A stretch of 64,000 nucleotides of DNA. Source: Siphonodentalium dalli. Taxonomy: Eukaryota > Mollusca > Scaphopoda > Gadilida > Siphonodentaliidae. Position 1 is the first letter of the stretch. Each line of letters opens with the position of its first letter. Of the stretch, positions 20,617 to 33,339 are shown piece by piece. Where the stretch lies: positions 56,200,609 to 56,264,608 of the forward strand of contig CP136066.1 of the NCBI GenBank assembly GCA_032622095.1, written 5' to 3'. Position numbers and translations under genes: made by a program. The notes under the pieces are model-generated. The model was not told where the DNA came from and searched no databases. It saw nothing but the letters and a program-made list of their open reading frames with translations.

Positions 20617-21410
20617 AATCAACGTATGGGGCTAATCGCATCGTACATAAATTCCAATTCACCTGCATCAAAGTGATTTGGCACAATCCTCTAGACAATA
20701 ATCTTAATAAATGTAGTTATTTTCATAGATGACATATATCCAAAAGTCGCAACCACTATTCTACATGAAGTATTAATAAAGACCTTCGTTGGTGGAGTCA
20801 TCACTGTGCTTATCGATGAAATGTTCGTCCCCAATTATGTGGTAAATACTTTCAAATTTTCGTAGTTCAGACATTGTGTTTTGGGACGATTGGTGTGGTT
20901 GGAATGTTCGGCATATTTAATTTAGTCAACTGCTACATTCTTGCAATGGACAAGTTACCTGGGTGCTCACTGGTCCGCTCTATTCAAAGAAATGATCACA
21001 CAATATGTCACCATCGTGTCTTATTTTCATGCACAAGGTAGGTGTGTTTACTCTCAATTGTTTGAACGCAGGTCAGCTGCGTGACAATGGATATTAGACA
21101 CATCTGGGCGTCATTTTAGCATCGTCTACATTTTCTGGTGAAGTATATTACATCATTGCTGGATCGAAATAAGATCTATCATATGACTCAATCATTATTT
21201 ACGTTGGAAAGTATGTCATAAATCAATTTCAAATCAATTACTAGTTCATATCACCTTCCGATAATTTGATTGGTTTGTTGACAAAAAGTGTGTTCTGATT
21301 GGCTGAATGGCAGCCGGGGCCGAGCCGCATCTCTAACTAAATGCAGGTCAAATTCGTGCGCGTCAATCAACGCGATGCCGAAATTCTCGCAATTATAATC
21401 TTGAAATATA
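20617..21410. other. Non-coding stretch
   Basis: No gene is recognised. CGTAGTTCAGACATTGTGTT near 20,870 has a diverged partner near 39,045, a hint of an old dispersed repeat. Confidence 0.35.
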
Positions 21411-21419
21411 TAGTTTTGG

Positions 21420-21841
21420 ACATTGTTATACGATAAATAGAATATATAATTCGTATTTATCTAATAAACATACGATATAATGTCACAAACTGAGAACAGA
21501 ATAGCGCACTATATCTTCGCTTGCATATTATTTCTGCTAGTTCACCAGGTGTAATTGGGCTTCCGGTGCAATGAAGTGACGTCACATTAACCTTTTGCTG
21601 CCGATGTCATATAGCTATTTAGTGATTTGTGTGCGTTTTGGACATCATAATCAATTTATAGGTGTCATATGATAAATAGAATATATAATTCGTGTTTCTC
21701 TCATATGATATTTATGAAAATCGTCACGAATTTTCAGTTTTCTCTCGCCGGAGGCTCGAGAAAACTGAAAATGCTTAGACTCGTTTCATAAATATCATAT
21801 GAGAGAAACACTCATTTCATATCCTCTATTTATCACATAAT
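21420..21841. mobile_element. Palindromic MITE (21,655-21,841) with a partial relative
   Basis: Arms starting GTCATATGATAAATAGA and ending in its complement meet around TCTCGCCGGAGGCTCGAGA. The end motif ACGATAAATAGAATATATAA also occurs alone at 21,430-21,455. No ORF. Confidence 0.65.
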
Positions 21842-22820
21842 TAACATAATTTCAAACTAGTTGGCGACTTGGTGAATTTTGATAGGCGTAACACGGGTTA
21901 TTGAATAAGCATAGGAAGGCAGTGTAATTCATCGAAATTTATGACAAGTGGTGCAAATTTCAACTTAATGCATATTTTGTTGTGTTTATCTTTGGTTAAT
22001 TTTACGACATGGTTAGTTTGAACCATGTTTCCTGCCAAATATTATTCATATAGTATTACCCGTATATAACCGGTTAAATGGGGAGAGAACCGACTCGATC
22101 AGGAGAGAACCCAAACAAATATAAAAATTCGCGGTTTTCGTCTTGGTTATGACTCGCACATTGAAATTTTCGTTATTATTACGATCGTTGGGGGAACCGA
22201 TTGTGAGGGGAATGGAAAAATTTATCAAATTATCAGCTAGATGGCTCCAAAATTGTGTTTTTACTGTCAAAAAGTCGCTAAAATGTATAATTTCGATCAT
22301 AAGGAACCGTCGTAAATCAGTCAAGAACCATCACATACCGGCGAGAGAACAACTTCCGATGTAACAGTTCCTACACAGTGATTTCAAAGAGTTATGTCAG
22401 ACACAAGGCGAAGAACTACTCCTAGATAAATGACAGAATGCACTCATTAAGTCCACGCATGTTTACTATACGGGTCCATCCCGCTGCCTGGATGTGATAA
22501 TGCCCAAATAGATAGCTGACGCATGGAAGGAACCAATGCAACGACCCCTGTTCTGAGCTACATGTATAATGCATGCGTGTACACTTATATACATATATTT
22601 TCAATTCACAGCATAATCAATTGTAACGAGGGAGACCACAGACATCGAGCGATGACCACTTGGTACTGTTCAGCAACCTCTTCACTTCAGGATTGGGGTG
22701 CCCACGTACCCAGCATATCTACAACCCACGTCATCTTGAGAAACACAGGATTAAAAATAATACGATATGTTATACAAGGGATAACTCTTACCCACCACTT
22801 TGTGGCTACTGGTATTTTAT
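21842..22820. other. Non-coding stretch
   Basis: GGAGAGAACC motifs recur at 22,081 and 22,101 with a related GAGAGAAC at 22,343; nothing else is recognised. Frames up to 99 codons here lack any family resemblance. Confidence 0.3.
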
Positions 22821-23700
22821 GAGTTTGATTGCCTGTGTGGTGGTATAATATTGAAGGAGATTAGCCAACACCGTTACTAATGTTTGACATTTGTGTGTTT
22901 TCATCTCCTTTATATCATCAGTAGTACATATCTTTTATTAGCCCCTAAATGCGGCCTCATAGTTTTAGAAAGAAGATGTGTATTATCGGCACTCACAGTG
23001 CAATGCTATCGATGTCAATCCCGGAACTGTATTATTATGCGAATTAGAATATAATTATGATATTCAATTTGTGTTGCGTTATTTAATTGTGTCTATGAGA
23101 TAAAGGGTGATAAGGGTGGTTGACACATGTAAAATGGAACTAATTTGTTCTTGATGGTGTCTTTACTTCCTCCTTGGTTGTGATAAGGATATCAATATTA
23201 TTTGGTTTTAACACCAGCCGTTTCAAGATATGTTATGAGGTTGATTGCCTGTGTGGTGGTATACTATGGAAGCAGATAGGGCCAATGCCCTTTCTAACGT
23301 ATTTACTAATGTATTTACGTTTGCGTGTTTTCATCTGCTTTACATCATCGGTATTACATATATTTGTTTATCACATAATTAGCCCCTACATGCGGCCTCA
23401 TATTTTTAGAAAGACAGATGTGCATTATCGCACAGTGACGTAAGAACTTATAGTGCAATGCTATCGATGTCAATGCCGGAACTGTATTATTATGCGAATT
23501 AGAATATAATTATGATTTTAATTTGTGTTGGGTTATTTAGTTGTGTCTATGAGATAAAGAGTGATAAGGGTGGTACAATTCTGTCAACATGAAAGGACAC
23601 ATTTAAAATGGAATAATTTGTTCTTGGTGGCGTCTTTACTTCCTCTTTGGTTGTGATAAAAAATATCAATATTATTTTATTTTAACCCCAGCGTTTCAAT
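22821..23700. repeat. 416 bp tandem duplication, diverged
   Basis: GATTGCCTGTGTGGTGGTAT, TGCGGCCTCATA, GTGCAATGCTATCGATGTCA and TTGTTCTTG(G/A)TGG each occur twice in the same order, with a period of about 416 bp at the start of the units; the units differ by scattered substitutions and small indels. Confidence 0.8.
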
Positions 23701-24549
23701 ATCGTTTTTCCGTGCTAAAATGTGCTTATAAAATGGATCTCAATTTCGTTGCAATGCTATACGAAATGTTATAACCTCTCCCACCATATCGATTCTAGCC
23801 TCTCTAAAGCTCGGCTCAAATCGACTTTAGATCACTCGGTTGTTAAATTTCGTAGAAATTGCGAGTCATTAGAGATCCTCTATATATTGTATATGTTTCA
23901 TGTGTATTTGCAATTAATAAATGGAAACCTGTGTCACAATTGACCATGTGGACATATGGCTATACAACGGTGTAAATACAACATCGCGTGAACCAGGGCC
24001 AGGATATACGTAACAATTTGCTCGAAAATGTCGTAACTTGTCTCACATCAATCTCAGTATTTATCGTTTCTGTGCCGAAATAAATAATTCAACCAAAACC
24101 GAGTGAGCTATGTATCAATTATTGCTAGCTCGCTGTGATCCTGTTCCCTTATAAATATGATTATTAAGAAGATATAAATGTTCAAGTTACTTTAGTCACC
24201 ATTTATCGAGGCATGACATTTGAACGCCAAAATCGTATTTTAAATGGGTACTGAACACTAAGTTCATCTCCAGTCAAAATACATTTTCATTATAATTACC
24301 ATGTTGTTTGCATCATTCATAGAGGATTCGGGTCTATTTCTCACTAATCCATGGCTCAAATTCATTCATTGATTGCACATATTCTGTTGAGTATTTGGAA
24401 GGAGGTGGTCCCATAAATGGCCGAATTTAGTGTACAGTACCCCTTTAAAAACACCGTTCGACATATGTATTGTAACGGTATTCGAGTTGAGTTGTTGGGA
24501 TTGTTCATTATATCAGTTGAATAACTTGCTGAGATCTTAGGAAAATATC
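23701..24549. other. Non-coding stretch
   Basis: AT-rich with no repeat family or convincing ORF recognised. Confidence 0.3.
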
Positions 24550-24662
24550 AGGGGGGGGGGGGCCGAATTTTTTTTACGAGACATGAGGTGGGGGGGGGGG
24601 GGGGGGGGGGGGGGGTGGGTACCCGACGCCGGAAACAGTTTTTGACCACCTTTTTTGCATTT
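24550..24662. repeat. Double G-tract island
   Basis: A 12 nt G-run, CCGAATTTTTTTTACGAGAC, then a G-run of more than 25 nt leading to GGGTACCCGACGCCGGAAAC and AGTTTTTGACCACC. The G-run, GGTACCC and AACAGTTTTT order recurs at 42,567-42,720. It lies about 110 bp left of the duplicated unit. Confidence 0.6.
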
Positions 24663-26217
24663 TTTTTCATTGACATATTTTCAACTGTTTTAAACATATT
24701 TGTTTATATGTTGTGGCTTGTTGCAATATGAGAAGCACTAATACATTCAATATTGTTATAATTACCTCCATAAGTTGATATAAAATGGAAAAATAGTGAA
24801 TATTGTGGGGGTGGGTCCCAAAATTTTCATTGATTTTTTTTGCGCGCAATTTTTTTTTATTGTGTCTGTTTCAGCTTGCTTGGCAGTTTTTATATTGAAA
24901 ACGGTGTCGATCAATGAAAAAATACTTCATATAGCTCTAGGGTAGGGTGAACTTATATTACAATAATTCTTATACTTCATGACAGTCTCTTTACTCATAC
25001 AGTTAGTTGATGCATGAGTGTAATGTATGAACTAAATATTTGTATCAGTGTTTGTATACTAAATTGATTTTTAAATATACTTTTGTCAAATAATTATTTG
25101 AATTGTCAAATTATTTGTTTCAGTGTTGACAACCATCAATAAGTAAATAAGTAGACATGAAATAAAGTTTTAATAACATTTATTGAAAGAGACAAAAATA
25201 TAACCTTCCTTGGATAGTCTTCTGAAAAGTATAAAAATATTATTTAAATAGATGTGAAGAGGGGCCAGGACACATTACAGTTTTGTTCACATTGTAATTA
25301 TTATATCCCATAATTACCTGCATATACTAGTATGTAAATGACACTTAATGTCTAATTCAGGCTAATTTGAAAATTATCAAAGAAGGAAAATTAATTTACG
25401 TAATTAGTGTATATTTATAAGATGATGTGCATGCAAGGTGGTCTAGTACAGAATGTGTGTGAATTTCTTATTGCTAATGAACTCCATCCAGTACATGACC
25501 GAAGTTCAGCTCTGATTGTCCAAATGAATCTCAGTAATATACATCCGTGTATATGGATAGGGCACTAAATTGACCATCAACGTTCAAATTCAAAGGGTTA
25601 AGCATTATTTTAGGCCTAGTTCTAAGTCGTAATGCGAGGTCGGGTCGGTGGTCATGCAGGCATACATAAAAGTTAATTCGTACACTGGTTCATATGCACA
25701 TTTTCCTTTTTGGTATTACTATAGGCTCTAGGCCTACTAGTTGATGTCTGAAAAAAAGATAAATTTAAGTTTGTGTAATTTTTTATTCTACTGTAGGCCC
25801 TAACACTGGCCCTAGTTATTTTTTGTTGTCATTCCAGGGGACTCACCAGCTGTACTCACACAGATGAACAGGCTGGGTTAATGGTTATAAATTTACCAAT
25901 ATAATCACATAATATTCTACCTTTGTTGATTGCTTAGAGTTCAATTTTGCACATGTTTGTTAACAGGAAGTAACATTTAATTTGGTCTTTCAAAGAAGGG
26001 ACCAATATAGAGCGGTTGGTCGTTTTTACAGAGGGGACCAACATAAAGCTTTGATGTTTTGGGGTGGGTGTCTAAAATTTTATGAACAAAAAAATGCAAG
26101 AAAGGGTGGGTGGGTGTAAAAAAATGGAAATGTAAAAAAAAGACCCCCACGTCTCGCAACTTTTTTACGGCCCCCTGAAAATACATAAAAAAGAATGTTG
26201 AAATTGCTAGGCGTATA

Positions 26218-26371
26218 TTGCCGCCATTTTAGCAAATTGTGACGTAGGTTCCAGGTCCTATAACCTAAAATCCTTCTGTTAGCAAATCCGCCTCATCAAA
26301 GAGGCGGAAGTAGGTATCTCAGATCTAAATTAAGTTATAAACGTCACGAAGAAAACATGTCAGACAAACGG
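26218..26371 (+). promoter_or_regulatory. Housekeeping-type promoter with possible first coding exon (copy 1)
   Basis: GCCGCCATTTT (YY1-like) at 26,220, TGACGT and AACGTCAC (CRE-like), and GCGGAAGT (ETS-like, 26,314) occur within 150 bp. An ATG at 26,357 follows, opening MSDKR and meeting a consensus donor (CGG|GTAAGT, 26,372). This motif combination is typical of animal ubiquitous promoters with a tiny first coding exon. No downstream exon is identified, so the gene is unknown, and it may be a dead promoter carried by the duplicated unit. Confidence 0.3.
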
Positions 26372-27333
26372 GTAAGTATTCACTACCGATTGTAATACAT
26401 TCACGGGCACTTTATATTTGGGGTGATATTCACGGCTACCTTCGCTAAAATACCTGGTTGCGAAATAGAACGACTATATACTCTAGGACTTCTATTGGGT
26501 TCACTCCAATTAGCATAAATGTCTGTAAAACTGTCGGTATCATCAACAACTTCCCGAATAAAATATATTGACTTTGTTCTTATTGTCAATGTACAAAAAT
26601 GAACGATTGTTTTGTAAACATTACAATTCCAATGGAATTATCGATATATGTCAAAACGTTCCAATAAGACACCAAACTTTATAGTAAAGAAAAAGATTAA
26701 AGCACTATTCTGAAAATCATGTTCAGACACGATTAGCGATGTTTGTTAACAAATTACTGTAACTGTTTTGTTTACATACCAATAGTTTACTATCATTAAT
26801 AAATATTAAGTATATTGGTATGTTTCTTCGTGTTCTAATTATTGATGATGTTTTTAGATACGGTTATACTTATGTACATTTACCAACCACGAATGCATTG
26901 GGTACCTTTAATGGTGTTGATGTTGTTTACAGACTTTTACATTTTGTGCACATTTATCCAACGTGAATGCCTTATGTCTCTTTAATTCTGGATCGGTGGC
27001 ATCTGGAGAAAAAAATATTTCTCCCCCACAAGGCAACGTAGAATGACTAAACATATACGCCGAACGGCCAGAATGCCACCCGATAGTCTAACTTCTGTCC
27101 TGTCATTCATGATGTTAATTATTTCTCAAATTTCATTGAGAAGTTGTGGCTCGGTTTTTATTGTGGTCTTCCTCTCTCAATTGGGTAATATGACAACGAC
27201 AAGTTTCCTGTCAGCTGAACATATCAAACTCCCAGTGGATTTGGTAAAAGAGAGATAACTCTATTCACAAAACAATACTTTAACAATTGCGAGAGCATGG
27301 TTTAGCTGCTCTCACTGGAGGAATTCCACTTAA

Positions 27334-27766
27334 AGGCCCACATAATTTTCGAACCACCAGATCACATTATATACAACATATTCCATATTATATATACCAT
27401 TTGAAAGAGGTAGCTCCAAAACATTGTATTATCAACTGATCCGGTCGAATAAACTGGGAACATTGTTTTTGTCGAGGTACTGAGATGTGTTCTTGGATTA
27501 AATTTGATCCAGACTGTACTATAAAGTATATTATTCTCAATGGAAGGTGAATAACTCTATCTCTTAGTTTGAATTATGATGCATTCTGCGTTGAAAAGGG
27601 GGGAAGTCTTGGAATGAATCTGAGAATATCTATCGCTTGGTGGACACTCCAATGCCACATCTGTTCCGTATTCTGGTGGAATATATATATTTTTGGTTCC
27701 TATTCCAAATTGTATATAATGTGGGATATGTTGTGTATAATGGTCATTCGAAAATTAAGTGGGCCT
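27334..27766. mobile_element. TTAA-flanked MITE, 433 bp (copy 1)
   Basis: The TIRs AGGCCCACATAATTTTCGAA / complement of TTCGAAAATTAAGTGGGCCT extend into ACAACATATTCC...ATTATATA. TTAA lies at 27,330-27,333 and 27,767-27,770. The 124-codon frame across it is incidental. Confidence 0.78.
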
Positions 27767-30191
27767 TTAACTGCCAGCAGAAACCTGATATTCAAAGACA
27801 CGCACTTACACTCTTTCATCCTAAGTATGTACGTGTATATACGGCAATCTAAGACATTCCGCAGGAGTCCAAAGCATACTCGTACCATATGGTGGACACC
27901 GCCGCAAGAATTGTACTCCAAAGAACGAAAGGCTGTTGCGTAACAACCATGCAGGGGTCAATACTATGAACAATTTTACACCTGTATTTACAAATTTGGA
28001 AGAACACATTTGTGTCCAATATCACAGTGGTTTCATAGTACAGGGAAAATTGAGCCGTATTATTTGTACACTAAATTATGAATATACAAACATTATTATT
28101 AATAGTTTAATAGTTAATTGTTATTGACTCATGACCATACCATTTCGGCCTAATAGGGACACAACGACGCGAGGGGTGACAGGTGGGGTGTTGAAAGAAT
28201 TGGTGGGTGCCCCCAACTTTGATCAAAATATTTCAACAGTTGGAAATTTCATACCGATAGGCTGACCCAAGCATTTACACCACATACAAGCTCACATTGT
28301 CCTCATTGTTTAATTTCACAACCAATAATAAGTGAGAAATGTGTTTGGAGACCATTTAGTCTGAATAACTAGCCTATTTTCGACTTTTGTTGAAAATTAT
28401 GGTATAAATGGCCAGGTGGACAGCCCATGAATACACACTAGTCACGTCCCTGTGTCCGAATATGTTGTTACTTTTTTAGTTGAGGGGAGGGGTGTCCACA
28501 TCTAAATTTCATATGCACCCGATACGCTGCGAGTAACATAGTGAACGAGGCTTTGGTTCGTCGATCCATACAAAGGTTCAATTAATACACAATACACAAT
28601 CGTAATATGTGTGCATATGACTTGTTTGAAACGATGAACATTTCGATGTTCTTTGTGTGTATTTCTTGACCACCATATGATGCATTCTTCCTACATGTTA
28701 TATGTACCAGGCCTCTACCAATTACTGGTCAATTGTCTTGAACATTAGTTGATATAAAATGGAAAAATAGTGAATATTGTGGGGGTGGGTCCCAAAATTT
28801 TCATTGATTTTTTTTGCGCGCAATTTTTTTTTATTGTGTCTGTTTCAGCTTGCTTGGCAGTTTTTATATTGAAAACGGTGTCGATCAATGAAAAAATACT
28901 TCATATAGCTCTAGGGTAGGGTGAACTTATATTACAATAATTCTTATACTTCATGACAGTCTCTTTACTCATACAGTTAGTTGATGCATGAGTGTAATGT
29001 ATGAACTAAATATTTGTATCAGTGTTTGTATACTAAATTGATTTTTAAATATACTTTTGTCAAATAATTATTTGAATTGTCAAATTATTTGTTTCAGTGT
29101 TGACAACCATCAATAAGTAAATAAGTAGACATGAAATAAAGTTTTAATAACATTTATTGAAAGAGACAAAAATATAACCTTCCTTGGATAGTCTTCTGAA
29201 AAGTATAAAAATATTATTTAAATAGATGTGAAGAGGGGCCAGGACACATTACAGTTTTGTTCACATTGTAATTATTATATCCCATAATTACCTGCATATA
29301 CTAGTATGTAAATGACACTTAATGTCTAATTCAGGCTAATTTGAAAATTATCAAAGAAGGAAAATTAATTTACGTAATTAGTGTATATTTATAAGATGAT
29401 GTGCATGCAAGGTGGTCTAGTACAGAATGTGTGTGAATTTCTTATTGCTAATGAACTCCATCCAGTACATGACCGAAGTTCAGCTCTGATTGTCCAAATG
29501 AATCTCAGTAATATACATCCGTGTATATGGATAGGGCACTAAATTGACCATCAACGTTCAAATTCAAAGGGTTAAGCATTATTTTAGGCCTAGTTCTAAG
29601 TCGTAATGCGAGGTCGGGTCGGTGGTCATGCAGGCATACATAAAAGTTAATTCGTACACTGGTTCATATGCACATTTTCCTTTTTGGTATTACTATAGGC
29701 TCTAGGCCTACTAGTTGATGTCTGAAAAAAAGATAAATTTAAGTTTGTGTAATTTTTTATTCTACTGTAGGCCCTAACACTGGCCCTAGTTATTTTTTGT
29801 TGTCATTCCAGGGGACTCACCAGCTGTACTCACACAGATGAACAGGCTGGGTTAATGGTTATAAATTTACCAATATAATCACATAATATTCTACCTTTGT
29901 TGATTGCTTAGAGTTCAATTTTGCACATGTTTGTTAACAGGAAGTAACATTTAATTTGGTCTTTCAAAGAAGGGACCAATATAGAGCGGTTGGTCGTTTT
30001 TACAGAGGGGACCAACATAAAGCTTTGATGTTTTGGGGTGGGTGTCTAAAATTTTATGAACAAAAAAATGCAAGAAAGGGTGGGTGGGTGTAAAAAAATG
30101 GAAATGTAAAAAAAAGACCCCCACGTCTCGCAACTTTTTTACGGCCCCCTGAAAATACATAAAAAAGAATGTTGAAATTGCTAGGCGTATA

Positions 30192-30345
30192 TTGCCGCCA
30201 TTTTAGCAAATTGTGACGTAGGTTCCAGGTCCTATAACCTAAAATCCTTCTGTTAGCAAATCCGCCTCATCAAAGAGGCGGAAGTAGGTATCTCAGATCT
30301 AAATTAAGTTATAAACGTCACGAAGAAAACATGTCAGACAAACGG
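30192..30345 (+). promoter_or_regulatory. Housekeeping-type promoter with possible first coding exon (copy 2)
   Basis: Same block as at 26,218-26,371, unchanged as far as compared: YY1-like, CRE-like and ETS-like sites, ATG at 30,331 and donor at 30,346. Confidence 0.3.
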
Positions 30346-31307
30346 GTAAGTATTCACTACCGATTGTAATACATTCACGGGCACTTTATATTTGGGGTGA
30401 TATTCACGGCTACCTTCGCTAAAATACCTGGTTGCGAAATAGAACGACTATATACTCTAGGACTTCTATTGGGTTCACTCCAATTAGCATAAATGTCTGT
30501 AAAACTGTCGGTATCATCAACAACTTCCCGAATAAAATATATTGACTTTGTTCTTATTGTCAATGTACAAAAATGAACGATTGTTTTGTAAACATTACAA
30601 TTCCAATGGAATTATCGATATATGTCAAAACGTTCCAATAAGACACCAAACTTTATAGTAAAGAAAAAGATTAAAGCACTATTCTGAAAATCATGTTCAG
30701 ACACGATTAGCGATGTTTGTTAACAAATTACTGTAACTGTTTTGTTTACATACCAATAGTTTACTATCATTAATAAATATTAAGTATATTGGTATGTTTC
30801 TTCGTGTTCTAATTATTGATGATGTTTTTAGATACGGTTATACTTATGTACATTTACCAACCACGAATGCATTGGGTACCTTTAATGGTGTTGATGTTGT
30901 TTACAGACTTTTACATTTTGTGCACATTTATCCAACGTGAATGCCTTATGTCTCTTTAATTCTGGATCGGTGGCATCTGGAGAAAAAAATATTTCTCCCC
31001 CACAAGGCAACGTAGAATGACTAAACATATACGCCGAACGGCCAGAATGCCACCCGATAGTCTAACTTCTGTCCTGTCATTCATGATGTTAATTATTTCT
31101 CAAATTTCATTGAGAAGTTGTGGCTCGGTTTTTATTGTGGTCTTCCTCTCTCAATTGGGTAATATGACAACGACAAGTTTCCTGTCAGCTGAACATATCA
31201 AACTCCCAGTGGATTTGGTAAAAGAGAGATAACTCTATTCACAAAACAATACTTTAACAATTGCGAGAGCATGGTTTAGCTGCTCTCACTGGAGGAATTC
31301 CACTTAA

Positions 31308-31740
31308 AGGCCCACATAATTTTCGAACCACCAGATCACATTATATACAACATATTCCATATTATATATACCATTTGAAAGAGGTAGCTCCAAAACATTG
31401 TATTATCAACTGATCCGGTCGAATAAACTGGGAACATTGTTTTTGTCGAGGTACTGAGATGTGTTCTTGGATTAAATTTGATCCAGACTGTACTATAAAG
31501 TATATTATTCTCAATGGAAGGTGAATAACTCTATCTCTTAGTTTGAATTATGATGCATTCTGCGTTGAAAAGGGGGGAAGTCTTGGAATGAATCTGAGAA
31601 TATCTATCGCTTGGTGGACACTCCAATGCCACATCTGTTCCGTATTCTGGTGGAATATATATATTTTTGGTTCCTATTCCAAATTGTATATAATGTGGGA
31701 TATGTTGTGTATAATGGTCATTCGAAAATTAAGTGGGCCT
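31308..31740. mobile_element. TTAA-flanked MITE, 433 bp (copy 2)
   Basis: Carried along by the tandem duplication; TTAA at 31,304-31,307 and 31,741-31,744. Confidence 0.78.
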
Positions 31741-32508
31741 TTAACTGCCAGCAGAAACCTGATATTCAAAGACACGCACTTACACTCTTTCATCCTAAGT
31801 ATGTACGTGTATATACGGCAATCTAAGACATTCCGCAGGAGTCCAAAGCATACTCGTACCATATGGTGGACACCGCCGCAAGAATTGTACTCCAAAGAAC
31901 GAAAGGCTGTTGCGTAACAACCATGCAGGGGTCAATACTATGAACAATTTTACACCTGTATTTACAAATTTGGAAGAACACATTTGTGTCCAATATCACA
32001 GTGGTTTCATAGTACAGGGAAAATTGAGCCGTATTATTTGTACACTAAATTATGAATATACAAACATTATTATTAATAGTTTAATAGTTAATTGTTATTG
32101 ACTCATGACCATACCATTTCGGCCTAATAGGGACACAACGACGCGAGGGGTGACAGGTGGGGTGTTGAAAGAATTGGTGGGTGCCCCCAACTTTGATCAA
32201 AATATTTCAACAGTTGGAAATTTCATACCGATAGGCTGACCCAAGCATTTACACCACATACAAGCTCACATTGTCCTCATTGTTTAATTTCACAACCAAT
32301 AATAAGTGAGAAATGTGTTTGGAGACCATTTAGTCTGAATAACTAGCCTATTTTCGACTTTTGTTGAAAATTATGGTATAAATGGCCAGGTGGACAGCCC
32401 ATGAATACACACTAGTCACGTCCCTGTGTCCGAATATGTTGTTACTTTTTTAGTTGAGGGGAGGGGTGTCCACATCTAAATTTCATATGCACCCGATACG
32501 CTGCGAGT

Positions 32509-33330
32509 AACATAGTGAACGAGGCTTTGGTTCGTCGATCCATACAAAGGTTCAATTAATACACAATACACAATCGTAATATGTGTGCATATGACTTGTT
32601 TGAAACGATGAACATTTCGATGTTCTTTGTGTGTATTTCTTGACCACCATATGATGCATTCTTCCTACATGTTATATGTACCAGGCCTCTACCAATTACT
32701 GGTCAATTGTCTTGAACATTAGTACATATTTTTGCATCTATGGAAACTTATGCACATGTAATTACGAGCTCTGTTGTATTTTGTTCAGTAAAGCTGTCCT
32801 CATTGTTCAACTTAGAAATATTGTTTGGCAACATGCATGTACTCAATTGTGTCTGAGTTTGGACTCCTTCGTTTCCAAATGATACTTAACACTTGACACA
32901 ATATGTTTGATATATAACATTGATGGGAGCCTGTCCGCATACGAATATCAACTCGGTCTGCATAGTGTAATTTTATTTTCGTATAGTGATATGGCTACCC
33001 TTAAATCCACATATCGGTTTATATACTCACACTGGCGTATTGGTAAAGTTCTTGTTATTACAATTATCAGGCTAAGAAAATCCCCCAAAATAAAGACAAT
33101 TTTAATACATGTAGTCCACCATTAAATTAGTGCATTGCAATTTGCAATGGCGCGAATACAGGGGAAATTTATCAAAAGATGGGTCGTCTCTGGCTGGTTT
33201 TTGTGTGCACATTCAATGTTCCCATTGTACGCGAGTCAAGAAGAGTCATGACTCTTGATGTGCATTTTTAATATCACATGGCCGTTTGTCCTGCAAAATA
33301 ACCTAATAATGTTCGCATTTGAATTTTTGA
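32509..33330. repeat. Dispersed segment S, shared with 52.96-55.95 kb
   Basis: GTGAACGAGGCTTTGGT...CCAGGCCTCTACCAATTAC ...GTCCTGCAAAATAACCTAAT matches 52,960-53,134 joined to 55,292-55,945 with few differences. Here it is uninterrupted; at 53 kb it is split by a 2.16 kb element. The match stops at about 33,330 (GAATTTTT), where LINE sequence begins. Confidence 0.85.
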
Positions 33331-33339
33331 ATTACCAGT

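Larger units (their letters stand above)
24775..28748. repeat. 3,974 bp tandem duplication, copy 1
   Basis: Begins TTGATATAAAATGGAAAA and ends TGTCTTGAACATTAG. Every landmark compared reappears 3,974 bp later with the same spacing and the same homopolymer lengths, so no indel separates the copies. The last 215 bp or so also match 52,960-53,134. The unit contains a GC-richer promoter-like block (26,218-26,372), a TTAA-flanked MITE (27,334-27,766) and G-rich islands (26,060-26,140 and 28,165-28,205). Confidence 0.93.
28749..32722. repeat. 3,974 bp tandem duplication, copy 2
   Basis: Head-to-tail repeat of 24,775-28,748. The inner junction is GAACATTAG|TTGATATAA; the outer junctions share only AG, so little or no homology was needed. 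Copy 2 continues to the right into the sequence (TACATATTTTTGCATC) that also follows the same segment at 55 kb, so the right edge is the ancestral order and the inner junction the new one. Confidence 0.93.

Noticed and set aside
24550-24662. Assembly gap or sequencing artefact as sole explanation of the G-runs
   Set aside because: Run lengths may be wrong, but the flanking motifs (GGTACCC, AACAGTTTTT) recur at independent islands, so there is a real repeat family.
26401-26589. 62-codon minus-strand frame next to the promoter-like block
   Set aside because: No family resemblance, no clear splice sites or initiation context; a divergent transcript cannot be excluded but is not supported.
27569-27943. 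124-codon plus-strand frame, present twice
   Set aside because: It crosses the right end of a TTAA-flanked MITE, and its duplication is only that of the 3,974 bp unit.
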